DNA of 64,000 nucleotides, taken from Endothia cerciana. Its lineage: Eukaryota > Ascomycota > Sordariomycetes > Diaporthales > Cryphonectriaceae. The first letter of the stretch is position 1, and each line of letters starts with the position of its first letter. The notes beneath the pieces were generated by a model. The model was given only the letters and a program-made list of their open reading frames with translations. It searched no databases and was not told the DNA's origin. This document shows positions 10,715 to 22,305 of the stretch, in pieces. The translations under genes and the position numbers were made by a program. The stretch lies in contig JALRMH010000001.1 in assembly GCA_026119935.1 (NCBI GenBank), positions 2,542,001-2,606,000 on the forward strand, in the 5' to 3' direction.

Positions 10715-12483
10715 TCAGAATCGAAAGTCCTCGGACAGGTCTGACTTATCCTGGCCGACTCTGGGCTCAGCGCCGGCGCTAGGAGAGACGCTGACGCGCT
10801 GGTGGCGAGGGCCAGGAATCATGTCGTAGGCGGTGGCGTGGAAGCGACTCTGGGAGACGGTGCCAGCAGGAAGGTGAGTCTGCAAAGCACCATGAGTGCC
10901 ACGTGCCTGCTGAGCGCCATGAGCCTGATGAGTGCTATTGTGGGCAGCGTAAGCACGGCCGAGGGTCTGGTCACTGCCTCCGAAGCCAGCAAGAGCACCG
11001 TAATTTAACTGCTGGGTGACAGGCAAGCGGAGGTGAGCACCTCCGTTAGGCTGCATAGCACGGCCGTAGCCAGTGTCAGCACCGAAGTTGGACTGCTGCT
11101 GGGCATGACCGAAGCTGGGTTGGGTGCCAGCATAGAAGTGCTGGGCGATGCCATAGTCAGTTCGAGCACCAAGGTTGCCATGACGAGCGCTGCTGTAGCT
11201 GTAGTAGGCGTCGAACTCGGGGTTTTGGACGGCACCGAAGCCAGGTCGGGTACCGGCATTGGACTGCTGGGGGAAGCCATAGCCAGTCCGAGCATCGAGG
11301 TTGTTCCGTTGAGGGGCGCTGTAGCTATGATAGGCGCCGAGGTTGGGCTGGAAAGCACCGCCATAGCCAGGGAAGGCACCAGAGCTGGGCAGTTGAGCAC
11401 CACCATAGCCAGTACTGGCACTGACATTGGACTGGCAGAGAGGGCCGTTGGCAGAGTAGGTGTTGTAGTACTGGTACGCACGGGCATTGGTCTGCTGATT
11501 GCCCATGTTGCCAGCCTCAGAGCGAACGTAGCCCGACTGGGCCATGGGAGAGGCGTCAGAGTAATTGCCGGGCTGGCTCTGGAGAGTTCGAGCACCAGAG
11601 AAGCCGTTGTTACGCTGAGGAGCGAGCGGGGCTGAGGACTGGTAGCCCTCGTGAGGGTTGTACACCGGGCGCTGAGGCTCGGAGACGTTCTGGTCCTGGT
11701 ATTCAAGATCGTCATCCAGGTCATCGTCATCGAAGTCGTCAACGTCACCGGTAGCGACAGAAGCCTTGCTGCCGCCGTTGTCATCACCCACGAGGGCTCC
11801 CTGAGATGCCTCCCCCTTCTTCTCGACGGCGATCCTTCCGTGGGCTGCGGACGACTCGGCCGCTGCAGCGAGAAGGTTCAGGCCAGGAGCACCGGCACCC
11901 ACGCCCGTCTGGGCCCCAGCAGCCTGGCCCTGAGAAGCACCAGCCGCAGCGCCCTGAGCCGCGGTAGGCTGTCCGTTACCTAAGGAGTGGTTAGTCGCCG
12001 CGCAGGTAGACGCTCGTCCGGTTCAAGGGTGACTCACGACGCAGGTGGAAGTCGAGAGCGCGCAGCATGCGCCGGTGCTTCTCGGAAACGCGACCGCCGT
12101 TCTTTCCGATGAGGTACACGACGTAGTCCTTGACGAACCTGGGGGCGTTGTTCGAGAACTTCTCCTGAACGTAGTTCTGGAAGTAGTGCTCGTCTGAGCG
12201 CAAGAAGGGGTCAGCCTTGCCGCGGGGTCATCGTAGGAATCGACAGGAGGTCTCTCTCACAACAATTGATGTTATTGTAACGCCGATTGATGCCTTCGCC
12301 GTCCTGAAGACCCATCATCTCCTTTCTCATCTTCACCGCCAAGGGGACCCATCCTGTCGTCTTGCCGTGTCTCTTCTTGGCCTTGGCCATCCTGGTGTCT
12401 TGATCGAGACCTGGAGGCGCCAAGGGAGCGATCTTGTTCCAGAAGACTTGCTCCTCGGACACGCTCCAGTGCTTACCGCCCAT
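10715..12483 (-). CDS. Myb/SANT-like domain protein with a Gly/Gln/Tyr repeat tail
   Basis: Three exons: 12261-12483, 12038-12193, 10715-11979, with introns of 67 and 58 nt (the second carries GACTAAC just before its TTAG). Product about 547 residues. The N-terminus MGGKHWSVSEEQVFWNKIAP resembles the short Myb-like module common in fungal hypothetical proteins, continuing through YEHYFQNYVQEKF to HRRMLRALDFHLRR. After an acidic patch (DDFDDDDLDDD) comes a long tail of about eight imperfect ~20-residue units built on N-x-GA-x(3)-GYG with many Gln and Tyr, a prion-like low-complexity composition. DNA binding is inferred from the domain; no function is known to me. Confidence 0.7.
11020..11640 (-). 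repeat. Diverged tandem repeats coding for the Q/G/Y tail
   Basis: Units of roughly 60 nt recur within exon 3 of the Myb-like gene. Each unit encodes variants of NFGADTGYG, NLGARTDYG, NAGTRPGFG or NLGAYHSYS. Their periodicity also creates a long meaningless open frame on the plus strand. Confidence 0.65.
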
Positions 12484-14796
12484 GTTGCTGGTGGGAATAG
12501 AAGGGAGACAGTGGGATACGACGGAAAGTGGATGGTCTGATCACAGCAGATGCCTGCGAAGGGCCCGCAGCGGATGAAGTGGCGGATGGTGATCGGTCAG
12601 TCGGTTCGGTGCCAGGAGGGGAAGGATGTCAATGGTCTGATCGAAAGAGAGGCCGCCTCGAGCTCTTCAGGGACAAAGTCGAAGATGGCGTCCGATCGTA
12701 CCCGTTTCGATGGCAAGAAGGGAAGACAAACAAAGATCGCAAAGGACGGCCGAAGGGAGTTTAAATAGGCTTCGACCTTTTCTGAATCACTGAAGCGCCC
12801 CACGTTTAGTGATTTGAACGCTATTGTCTCATCTTAAACAATGAACTGTAGCCTTGAAGTAATCGAGGGTAGTGATTCATAAGCGTGGGTCCCTAGAATT
12901 GCTGGCTGGCACATTGTGACCGGCACATAGTTCAAGAGTGTCCGGAATGGTCCGCCAAAAACTTAGACCTAGCTCGATTATATTGCAGGTCAGTAAGCTG
13001 TGAAAAGCGTCCGGAAGGACCCACAAGTGCCCACAACTACATCCACTATGTCAAAGACATATATGCCAATAATATCGATGGCACCTACTGTATGTTGACT
13101 ATATTGAAGGAGGCCACTCTATTGCGGATCACCAGGCTGTTCACAAGCATGGGCCAACTAGTGCACGTGAGTAGCTGAGGCAGCTGGTTGAGTAAAATTG
13201 TCTGGAAGGATTTGTGAGGACTTATACCTACATCGCCCATAGTGCTACTGGCCAAGTGCGTGGTCATTCACAAGCATGGATCTATTACTTGCTGTGAGCA
13301 GATAAGAAATTGGCCGGTTAAGAGTGTCCGGAGCCTTGCACCTACGTTGACTATCCGACTTACTACAGAGGATCGATTACCAACCATTAGGCTATTGGCA
13401 AGCATAGCTCATTTGGTGCATGTGAGCAGCTCATGTACCTGGGTGACAATAATAATCTAGAACATCGAAAAGTCTGTGAAGTCTTACACCTATGAAGGGC
13501 GAAGAAAGTCGACTATATTAATACAGCAAATTATCAAGCGATAACAAACGGGTTTGCTATTGCTATAAGCATTGGCGCTATGAAATGATAGTTATGAGTA
13601 GCCCAGATGATTATAAGGAGCCGCAAGGAATACATATGAGAACTTGTCTGCTGTGGGGTGAAGGATGTGGACTAAATTCTAGAAAATTGAGTTTTTAGAA
13701 GATGAATTGAACTGCTGGAGCATAGATGTAGACGTGATGAAAAACCGGACAATTAGGTCATTCATCACTGTGAATCCTCCACATTGCTGTTCAACAGCGA
13801 AACCTCCCCCGCCAACCTGAGCATGCAGACTTCCTTGAAGAGCTTTGAATGACCAAGCTTCCAAAATGGATTGACGAGGCTTCCATCAGGGATGACAATA
13901 TCCTTCTCAGAAGCAAGACCATTTGTTGACTGTGTCCGGAAGGGGCCACACAAGGATTTACATGCTAACGGGTGACTGACTATATGATGGTAGAGCTTTG
14001 TGATAGATGCCACTGAACAATCCAATCAATGGATGGTCCACACGTTCTGTCATTGTATTATTGTTGGCTGCGAGCCGAAGCACTAGTATAAGGTGTATAA
14101 AAGGGTCTACGCAGGACTTGCTTCCTCAAATGTACAGAGCGTTGACCATGCCATGACCGAGGCATAGCCGTGGGTGCCATGAGATGTTGGATCATGAGAT
14201 AGCCTAGCTATTGTGTAAAATAGTTAGAATCTGCGTAATGATGGACATCCCGCTGATGATAAATGGTTGCCTATTCGCCGAAAAAAGATAGGCGTGAACT
14301 CATGAGAGGCCAATGGACTATGATTCAAGTCAATCTCCAGAAATTGTATCCTAGAGAGTAAAGACGTTGCCAGATAGGTCCCGCCTATAGAAAGTAGGGA
14401 TTGATGAATACGAAAAAACCCACAGGGCTAGGGCATTTATCATTTACCTCCCCATAAGGGACCACGTATTTACCTTTGACCCCCGACAGTAAATGGGCCT
14501 CCTCGTTATCCTGTGACTGAGGTAGGTTAAGGTGCTGATTGTGACGGGCACCAAATTCATGGAGATCAGATTATGACCTTCATAAAATGCTGTACTGAGA
14601 GTTGGAACACAACATCATGCGGGCTTTGTCTCACCACGTCCATTGAGGATTTGGTTTTCAGTCAAGTCATGGACGCTCGTCGGAGACGTCACTTCGCAAA
14701 GGACACTATTTGGACTTGACGGGCTTCGTAGTTGGTTGAAAATAGTTGGCATCAACTGGGGCTTTCTCGTCTCAGCGTGAACTGATCGGGTGCGGA
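12484..14796. other. Gene-free AT-richer region
   Basis: About 2.3 kb between the Myb-like gene and GEP4 with visibly lower GC than its neighbours and no coding-like frame longer than about 85 codons. It carries the degenerate tandem repeats at 12930-13490. It could be an old, mutated repeat or transposon remnant; I recognise no transposase or reverse transcriptase. Confidence 0.6.
12930..13490 (+). repeat. Degenerate tandem repeat, unit about 128 bp
   Basis: The heptamer CAAGCAT occurs at 13143, 13271 and 13399, exactly 128 bp apart each time, each followed by a GTGAGTAGCT/GTGAGCAG-like block. Between them a second block (GTCCGGAAGGAC-like) recurs at about 12940, 13009, 13200, 13326 and 13472. 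Copies are strongly diverged, as if old or mutated. Confidence 0.6.
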
Positions 14797-15557
14797 TCAT
14801 TCGAAAGGGCTAAGTGGTAGCGGGGGAGCGTATCCACGAGCCAGAAGGTAGGGTGCGAGCCTCTGTTCGATCCTTGAGAACTAGGCTACGATGTCAGCAG
14901 GCAGATGATCTAACATGGAGGGGTGGCAATCCTCACGATGCTCTTTTGCCGAAGCGGCACGACCCCGTCCTTGACCCAGACACCGTAACTGCCCATCATG
15001 TTGGCGAGCATCATATCAGTGGACAGCCTGTCCCCGACGACAGCGATATGACCAGGGCTTGTGACACCGGTCTCGGGGTGTTTGCGGAAGTACTCCATGA
15101 TCTCGGAACCACAGCTGGGCTTTTTGGTCTGATGGGATAGCACCGTCACGCCGGTGGCCTTCTCAAGCTCCGAGGCCAACTCCCCCCTTGGATCATAGCT
15201 CAGGGCCCCAGCCGTGTTTGAAACGATGAGAAGGCGTCGTCCCGGGTATGCCGCTCTCAAGGTGTCGAACCGTTCCTTGCGCTAGTCAGCGTCTGGAAGC
15301 ACCCGATGAGATTGTGGTTGGGAATCATGACGCACCTGGTACGGTCTATGCACCTCGTTCGTCTCCGGGACGGCAAAGCAGTCGTCTTTGTCGAGGACGA
15401 CAGCCTTGATGCTGACCTTCTCGTCTTTGTTCTGGAAGGCCGAGTCCAGAGGGATTGGCAGGTCCTTGAACGTGGAGATGGTGGCGTGGGGGAGGCACAA
15501 GGCAGGGTTTGCAACGAGCTTGAAAATGTTCAAGGAGGCTGAGACATTGAGATTCAT
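14797..15557 (-). CDS. GEP4: Mitochondrial phosphatidylglycerophosphatase
   Basis: Three exons: 15336-15557, 14937-15281, 14797-14880, with introns of 54 and 56 nt, both phase 0; 216 residues. It dephosphorylates phosphatidylglycerol-phosphate in the inner mitochondrial membrane on the way to cardiolipin. It is a HAD-type phosphatase: the nucleophile motif is VVLDKDDCF (about residues 53-61), followed by LLIVSNTAG, a TKKPSCG segment and VVGDRLSTDMMLAN. The product starts MNLNVSASLNIF as in other fungal homologues; an in-frame upstream ATG exists but is not conserved-looking. It shares a roughly 400 bp upstream region with ORC2, which is divergently transcribed. Confidence 0.9.
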
Positions 15558-15965
15558 ATTCGCAGGTGCATCCAGAGAAGGACGGTCGTCGGGCAGAAAC
15601 GAGTTGGCTGAGTTGAGTGAGTGACTGAGTGGGTGAATGAGTGACGACGGGGGGCTGGAAAAAGAAGTGCAGGTGACGTTGAATTGCTGTAGCACTGGGC
15701 GTATGCGCTCTAATACCAAACGAGCTAGTGGCGGGTGCAGCCGAGGGTTGAGGCAAAATGCACAGGGTTCAAGACCACCGGCGGAAAACGCGTGCTCCAG
15801 CTCTGACGCGACTCTGATATGACCACGACCGTTGCCGAGGCCCAAGCTGGACGTGTCGACAGGTACAAGAAGACCAACGAGGATAAGGAAGGGGGAAGTA
15901 GTCAAAAGGGGGGAATAGGACGGGCGACGATGGACTCGATATCGTCAGGGGAATCCTAATCCACG
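15558..15965. promoter_or_regulatory. Shared promoter region of GEP4 and ORC2
   Basis: The two genes are head-to-head, with 408 bp between their start codons and no gene in between, so this DNA must hold both promoters. No clear TATA box is visible, which fits housekeeping genes. Confidence 0.5.
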
Positions 15966-17812
15966 ATGCCACGAAGGCCAGCAGCACGGCAGAGTGATGC
16001 TCAGGGGAGCCAGAGCACGCGGCCGCAGCGCAAGCGAGAAGTTGCTGAAAAGGCAGACGAGCCCGGGCCACAGTCCACTCCCTCCAAGCGGCGTAGGACA
16101 CTACGGGGCAATGCCGGCTCCGGAGACGAAGGGGATCTGGTTGAGGTGACCGGGCCAGAGTCTGTCGGCAAGGACGAGGGCGCAGAAGAACAAGATGGGC
16201 TAGCACATGCAGAGACGACTACAGCTACCCCCCGCAGGCGTGGACGTCCGCGGAAGGGCTCAGCCACTCCTGCCGGATTGGATCGGGCCAGCGGGGCCGC
16301 GTCCACGCCAAAGGGCTCACGTTCAGCTGCGAAGGCGAAGTTAGTGACGCCGTCTGGGACGGATGGCGCCAATGGCACCGAGACGCCCGGGCGTCGCACG
16401 ATAGCAGACAGGTCCGCCCGCCGGAAGAGCGCAAGAGCCCTGATTGGCCGTGTGGTTGGCGGCGCCACGAGCGACGACGAGGCAGGCGATGAGAACCTTG
16501 TGCGCGCGATCTATGAGTCGAGTGCGGAGGAGGATGAGGCCGAGGCTGAGGAGGAAGAAGGCGAGGAGGAGGAGGACGACGACGAGGACGGGGCCACGAG
16601 CGCAGCGGCTACCCCATCCAAGACCTCGCGCGGCAGGAGAAGGAAGGCCCCGGCGAGGGGGAAATCGCCGACTCCGCCACGAGACCTGCCCCCGCATGAG
16701 ATGTACTTCTTCCAGAACAAGCCCGGCCTGGCCAGGACGTCCACCAACACGCTCGCGTCCCTGGACCTGCTCACGCACGAGGAGTACTTCACCATCCTTC
16801 GAGACCTCAAAGACCCGCACGAGGCAGACATAAACTATCTACAAGACTTGCATGCGCAGTCCTTCAACCAATGGTCCTTTGAGCTTTCCGAGGGTTTCAG
16901 CCTCTGCCTGTACGGTTACGGCTCCAAGCGTGCGCTGCTTCATCGTTTTGCGAAGCACCTACACAGCAAGATACCAGACCACCACACTCACAAGGTCGTC
17001 GTCATCAATGGCTACGTCCGCACTATCACCATCCGCGAGATGCTTACCACCATCAGCACCGCGGTCGACCCGTCCGCCAGGCTCACAACAGGGCAACCTG
17101 TCGCGCTGGTCCAGGACGTGCTCTCCTTGGTGTCCGCATCAGGCATGACCCTGACCATCATTCTCAACTCCGCCGATGCACCGGCCCTACGCAAGTCGCA
17201 ATTTCAGACCGTCTTCTCCCAACTCGCCGCACATCCCCGAGTACATCTGGCGTGCAGCGTCGACACCCCTGATGCCTCCGCACTCTGGGACAGCGGACAG
17301 CGGTCGAATTTTAGCTTCGCCTTTCATGACGCTACGACCTTCGCTGCCAGGTCTGCCGCGGAGCTCGAGGTCGTGGACGAGGTACATGAGCTGCTGGGCC
17401 GCAAGGCTAGACGGATCGGTGGGAAGGACGGTGTGACTTTCGTGTTGAAATCATTACCAGAAAATGCGAAGAATCTCTTCCGGTTACTTGTAGGCGAGGT
17501 ATTGGTGGGCATGGAGGACGAGAGCGGTGCTGCCGCTGCAGGAGAAGCCCCCGGCGTCGAGTATCGGATGTTGTATAACAAGGCGGTGGAGGAGTTCATA
17601 TGCAGCTCAGAGGTGGCCTTCCGGACGCTGCTCAAGGAGTAAGTAGTGCGACAAGGCCAAAGTATCACGACATGGCTTTTGCTGACGAGGTTTGCAGGTT
17701 CCACGACCACCAGATGATCACCAGCCGCAAGGATATACTGGGTACGGAGTTATTGAGCCTGCCTTTCCGCAAGGAAGAATTAGAGGCAATATTGGAGGAC
17801 TTGGTGTCTTGA
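15966..17812 (+). CDS. ORC2: Origin recognition complex subunit 2
   Basis: Exon 1 15966-17638, intron 17639-17697 (GTAAGT...TTGCAG, phase 2), exon 2 17698-17812; 595 residues. ORC2 is part of the six-subunit complex that marks replication origins. The first 240 residues are basic and acidic disordered sequence with AT-hook-like PRRRGRPRKG and a long Glu/Asp run. The conserved core follows: HEMYFFQNKPG, SFNQWSFELSEGFSLCLYGYGSKR (AAA+-like region), VVVINGY, and the C-terminal winged-helix part YNKAVEEFICSSEVAFRTLLKEFHDHQM. The last part crosses the intron, which supports the splice. Length fits fungal ORC2. Confidence 0.92.
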
Positions 17813-18035
17813 TGTCGCCGTAAAAAGCATTTGTAACAGACCACCCGTATTATAACATGCATACTCGACATCGGGGGCCAGCCGCCACATTTATTCCAGA
17901 CCTAGTGAGGATGGTGAGAATGAAAGCTAGCAGCACACCTCCTATGCACCCTGCCAAGAGCGTATTCACCAAGCTCTGGGAATGCTCATTACACATGGCC
18001 ACTGGCTATCCCTAGCAGATCCTTGATACACTATT

Positions 18036-20417
18036 TTACTGCTCTAACTCGACAGCATCCACAGAGGACGTTCCCCTCATCAAGCTATCGAAGAATGCCA
18101 TGTCGACGCCCTGGAAGGTCCAGTCTTCGGCGCCGGCCGCGATGGCTGGAAGTCCCACATGCGACTGCAGAGGGTTATCGTCTTGGCACATGGACCGCTC
18201 ATCATACTCGGGTGCTTGTAAATGCGCGTCTGGCCGTTCCAATGCAGGCAGATCATCCGGGAGCATGGAGTCTTGGGCTATGCCGTTCAAATGCCCAAAC
18301 ACCTGTTGGTCATACGTAGGCGACGTACGAGGTATCGGCGCGAACGCATTGCTGGATGCGGCGGGGGTCGGCTGCCTCTGTGGGAGCCCGACGTCGGGGT
18401 CCTGATGCGGCCGAGGTGCCGCATTCACGAGTGACGGCTCTCGGGAGATGGAGCCCTGGCGGGCGATCTTGATGACGCCGAGGTACGGGATATGCAGGTG
18501 GAGGTCTCCGCTCCCCTTCTCGATGCCCTCCTGCATGCTGTCCACCCCCCTTGCGCTTCTGACGGTGTAAAAGCCTCCCTCAGCCGCGTCCGCCTCGATG
18601 TCGAGTAGCCGCCGGATCAGCTTGGCACTCTTCTCCGTTAACACGTCCTTGTTGGCGTTACTAATTACGTCCATTGTCTCCAGGGCTTGGTCTAGCACGG
18701 CGCGGTCGCTCAGGCGCTGGTGGGCCAGGAAGTTGGTCGCCTCTCGATGATTATGAGCGTCGAGGTGAGCAAGCAGGAGCGTCATTGCCGCCAACAGGGC
18801 AAAGAAGTCCACGGGCCGCGAGCAGGATGACATGGGGTTGAAGCTCCGGTGAGCAATGAAGCGCGTCATGATCTCCCGGCTGGCATTGACACAAGTGACC
18901 CTGGAGTACTCATGCCCGGAAAGGTCGCCCATCCTATGCATCATATACGGTACATGGAGCTGGATTAGCAGGCCGTAGTAGTAGACCTGGGCTGCCAGGC
19001 GTACTGTCTCCAAGAGGGTATCCGGTGATCCTGGTGTGAGGTTATGGAAGGTGGCCGGGCGCCAGAAGCTTGCCGGCATGCTCTTGGACACCTTCAACAT
19101 CTCCGAGTCGATGGACTGGGTTGTCACGATTTCGCTCGTGGAAAAGGCATTTTCGTTGCGCTCCAAGATGCGACACGCAATGACGGTGAGTAGTCGCTCG
19201 AACCTGCCCAGGGGTGGTTCATGCCGCAAAACCGACACGGCTCCCATACTCTTATCGGATGTGCCCTGAGGTAGGCCGAGCAGCAAGCTGAGATAACGGT
19301 CCATATAGACGATGCGGAACCACAGGAACTCCGGGTCAGCCTCAAGCGCTGGGTCGATGCGTTTCAGCGGTGGCATGAGGGGCCGGTGGAGGCCCATCAG
19401 CTGGGCGAGTGTCATTGCCCTGCGATAGACAGCCCACGCCCGTCGAAGATTTCCGCAGTTGACCTCAACCACGCCCTCTAGGATGGTGCAGATTAGGCTC
19501 TCGACGGTTCCGTGCATCTCCTCCTTGGTTGTTACCCACGTCGTGACAGCCGTCACCAGGCGACGCATGAGTACGCTTCGCGGTTCAGAAAGGCCGAGGC
19601 ACTGTTCTCCATCGGGACTCTGCAGCGTGATTGCAAATAAGAGCATACGTTTGGCTAGAATGACCGGGTGCGTGTCGGGACCAGGAAGTTCAGCTACAGG
19701 GTCCGGTGCCGCAAGCGTATCGTGTGTCAGCTTGCTGTGCGGCTGAGTGTTGACCAGCTCGGTGTAGAGCGACGGTCTGGAACTCTCTCTGAGAATGATC
19801 TTGGCATCCTCCTCAGCTGGAAAGGCTTCAAGCAAGTGATGAAGAGCCGTTGTCTCGGCCTCGTCTCCACATGATACACCTTGCAAGTCCTGTGTGAGGA
19901 GTGATGAACCTGGAGCGGATCCTCTAAGGCTCTAAGCGACAATCAGGGAAACTGTTGAGCGCAACAATAGGTGCTTTCGCGTACCTACCTCTACAGGCGT
20001 GAGGGGAACTCGAATTGACGAGGGTGCTGAATCATTCGAGCGATTTCTGAAGGCATCAGGATTGAGACTCCGCCTATTCCGCTGTGCCTCTCCTTCGGTC
20101 CCGCCCGTCCCGCCAACGTGTTTGCTGGCAAGGATATCGTCCATGAAGTCCTCGACTCTTGCGATGCGCTCATCGAGATGCCGGCTACCTCGTCCTGCCG
20201 GGGCCAAATCCTCGGGCATCTCCTGGCTGACACAAGGTGCACGCCGTTGCTGGCAGCCGACGCAGGTGACATCCTGGGACGATGCAAATATGCACCTGAT
20301 CTTCCGTCGTTTACACGCCCAGCAAGATCGCGTCCCTTTGCGGACCTTCCTCCTCTTAGCTGACATTCCTGAGCTGGGTATTGCGGTAGCCGGCTCTTCA
20401 TCCAGGGCGTCAACCAT
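18036..20417 (-). CDS. Zn2Cys6 fungal transcription factor
   Basis: Exons 19989-20417 and 18036-19931 with a 57-nt intron (GTAGGT...CTTAG, phase 0); 774 residues. The six-Cys binuclear cluster is at residues 32-62 (CWACKRRKIRC...CVGCQQRRAPC) after a basic KRRKVRKG stretch. The middle part (about 190-520) has the pattern of the fungal-specific transcription factor domain, with RRAWAVYRRAMTLAQLMGLHR, FRIVYMDRYLSLLLGLP and FWRPATF. The acidic, Pro-rich C-terminus could activate transcription. It is divergent from the MFS transporter 530 bp away and close to a P450 and an HR-PKS, so it may be a local pathway regulator; that is inference. Confidence 0.88.
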
Positions 20418-20946
20418 GGCTAGCCCCGCCTATCGGGAATGGATATCAGTGTAAATGTGTTGTGCTCGCTCGTCACTGATGAGTCTCCAACATGCCGGAG
20501 AGGATCTCCGTGAGTCGATGTTGCTTGTTCAATGTTGGGGGTGGGCGAGTCGAGGTTAGAAGGGTTGGTAATACGATTAATTCCGCCGTCACGGGCGAAA
20601 CAGTTGGCACTAGCCCAATTCCTTCAAGTCTAATATCCAGGTTCAAACGTGTCAGCTCTTCGGAGATAGCGAATGCTCTTCGATGCAATATAGTGTACGG
20701 CATTTCGCCCGTCTCGGCGGAAGCACAGCGTCCAGTCCTCGGATTACCAGGAAATTTGCCTTAATCAAGCTCTTCTTTTACAGACCCCGTCCTATTTAAG
20801 TCGCTCTGTATCTCTCTTCGTGATATACTGTGCTAAACAAATTTTGTAGAGCGAATTAGTGTCGCTGTATGTACTACGTACACGGATGCGACAAAGCTTA
20901 TATTGTCCTTGTCGGCGCCGCCTAGTCTTTTCACTTCAGCACCAAA
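20418..20946. promoter_or_regulatory. Bidirectional promoter between regulator and transporter
   Basis: The 529 bp between the divergent ATGs hold no gene. A TATTTAAG element at 20793-20800 lies about 150 nt before the transporter ATG. CCG/CGG triplets are present (for example around 20497, 20582 and 20715-20719) and could be sites for a Zn2Cys6 factor, but such triplets are common. Confidence 0.45.
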
Positions 20947-22305
20947 ATGGCTGCTCAACAAGCCGTCGAAGACGTGCCCAAACCAGAGTTGGCCCCGATG
21001 AATCTTGACACCCACGATACCGCCCAAAAGGACAACGCTGAGAAGCAATTCGACCGCGAGAAGCCGGCCGAGCCTCCAAGCTCCACCGGTGGACCTCCAG
21101 CTCCTCCCAATGGCGGAGTCGTCGCATGGCTCCAGGTCGCCGCAGGCTTCATGCTCTTTTTCAGCACATGGGGCATGATCAACGCGTTTTCCGTCTTCCA
21201 AACCTACTACGAGACGGGCGAGCTCTTCGAGGCCTCGTCCTCCGACATATCCTGGATCGGCTCCATCCAGTGCTTTCTGCTCCAGTTCACAGGCCTTGTC
21301 GCCGGACCCATCTACGACAGAGGCTACCTCCGCCTGCTGCTCGTCACCGGCAGTTTCATGATTGTTTTCGGCCTCATGATGCTCTCCATGTGCACAGAAT
21401 ACTGGCAGGCATTGCTGGCGCAGGCCTTCTGCGTCGGCATCGGCGCCGGCCTTCTCTTCACGCCCACCGTCTCGCTGATCCCGACGTGGTTCAGCACGCG
21501 CATCGGCCTCGCCGTCGGTATCGCGTCGGCCGGCTCCTCGCTCGGCGGCGTCATCTATCCCATCGTGCTCTACCGCCTCATCTCACAGGTCGGCTTCCCG
21601 TGGGCCGTGCGGTGCACCGGCCTCATCGCCCTCGCGACCTTCACCGTCCCGCTGGCGGTAATGCGCGTGCGCGTGCGAGTGCCGAAGCCGCGCGCCGTGG
21701 TGGACTGGTCCGCATTCCATGACGCGCCCTTCATGGTCTTCACGTTGAGTGTGCTGGTCGTCTTCATCGGCAACGCGGTGCTCATCTTCTACGTCTCCTT
21801 CTACCCGGCAGACCGCGGCTTTACCGACACGTCGCTGGCGTTCTACATGGCGGCCATCTTCAACGCCGGGTCATTCCTGGGGCGTATCGTGCCCAACGCG
21901 CTGTCCGACCGCATCGGCGTGTTTAACACCATGGCACCGGTCACACTGCTGCTGGGCGTTACGGTGCTGTGTATGCTCGGCGTGCGCAACGTGGCGGGGA
22001 TGGTCGTCATAGCCGTCGTCACGGGCTTCTTCAGTGGTGTCGTCGTCGCGCTTCCGCCCGTGTGCTTCCGCGCGCTCACCGAGGACAGGTCCATGATCGG
22101 CACGCGCATCGGGCAGGGCTTTGCGATTGGCGGACTCGGCTTGTTGGTTGGGGGGCCCAGTGCTGGTGCCATCCTCGGGACCGTCAATCCGCTGAATTGG
22201 ACTGGCCTGTGGGTTTATGGAGGTGTAGCAGGATGCGTAGCTGGGCTGATTCTTGTTTGTGTTCGGATTATGAGGGCGGGCCTCGCGCTGAATGTCAAGG
22301 CTTGA
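20947..22305 (+). CDS. MFS transporter, monocarboxylate-permease-like
   Basis: Single exon, 452 residues. About 60 hydrophilic N-terminal residues precede GGVVAWLQVAAGFMLFF, the typical start of the fungal monocarboxylate transporter-like (MCH/MCT) branch, then FSVFQTYYE and SDISWIGSIQ. About 12 membrane segments can be counted, with the loop after TM2 (GPIYDRGYLR) and a central loop near residue 240. Such proteins export or import small organic acids and secondary metabolites. Its position beside a Zn2Cys6 gene and near the PKS suggests metabolite efflux, but the substrate is unknown. Confidence 0.88.
   Translation: MAAQQAVEDVPKPELAPMNLDTHDTAQKDNAEKQFDREKPAEPPSSTGGPPAPPNGGVVAWLQVAAGFMLFFSTWGMINAFSVFQTYYETGELFEASSSDISWIGSIQCFLLQFTGLVAGPIYDRGYLRLLLVTGSFMIVFGLMMLSMCTEYWQALLAQAFCVGIGAGLLFTPTVSLIPTWFSTRIGLAVGIASAGSSLGGVIYPIVLYRLISQVGFPWAVRCTGLIALATFTVPLAVMRVRVRVPKPRAVVDWSAFHDAPFMVFTLSVLVVFIGNAVLIFYVSFYPADRGFTDTSLAFYMAAIFNAGSFLGRIVPNALSDRIGVFNTMAPVTLLLGVTVLCMLGVRNVAGMVVIAVVTGFFSGVVVALPPVCFRALTEDRSMIGTRIGQGFAIGGLGLLVGGPSAGAILGTVNPLNWTGLWVYGGVAGCVAGLILVCVRIMRAGLALNVKA

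Noticed and set aside
11033..11635. 200-codon open frame on the plus strand
   Set aside because: It is the antisense image of the repeat-coding exon of the Myb-like gene; the low-complexity V/S/T product mirrors the repeat period.
12930..13490. CRISPR-like array
   Set aside because: Regular spacing is from diverged ~128 bp tandem units, not short identical repeats with unique spacers; the genome is fungal.
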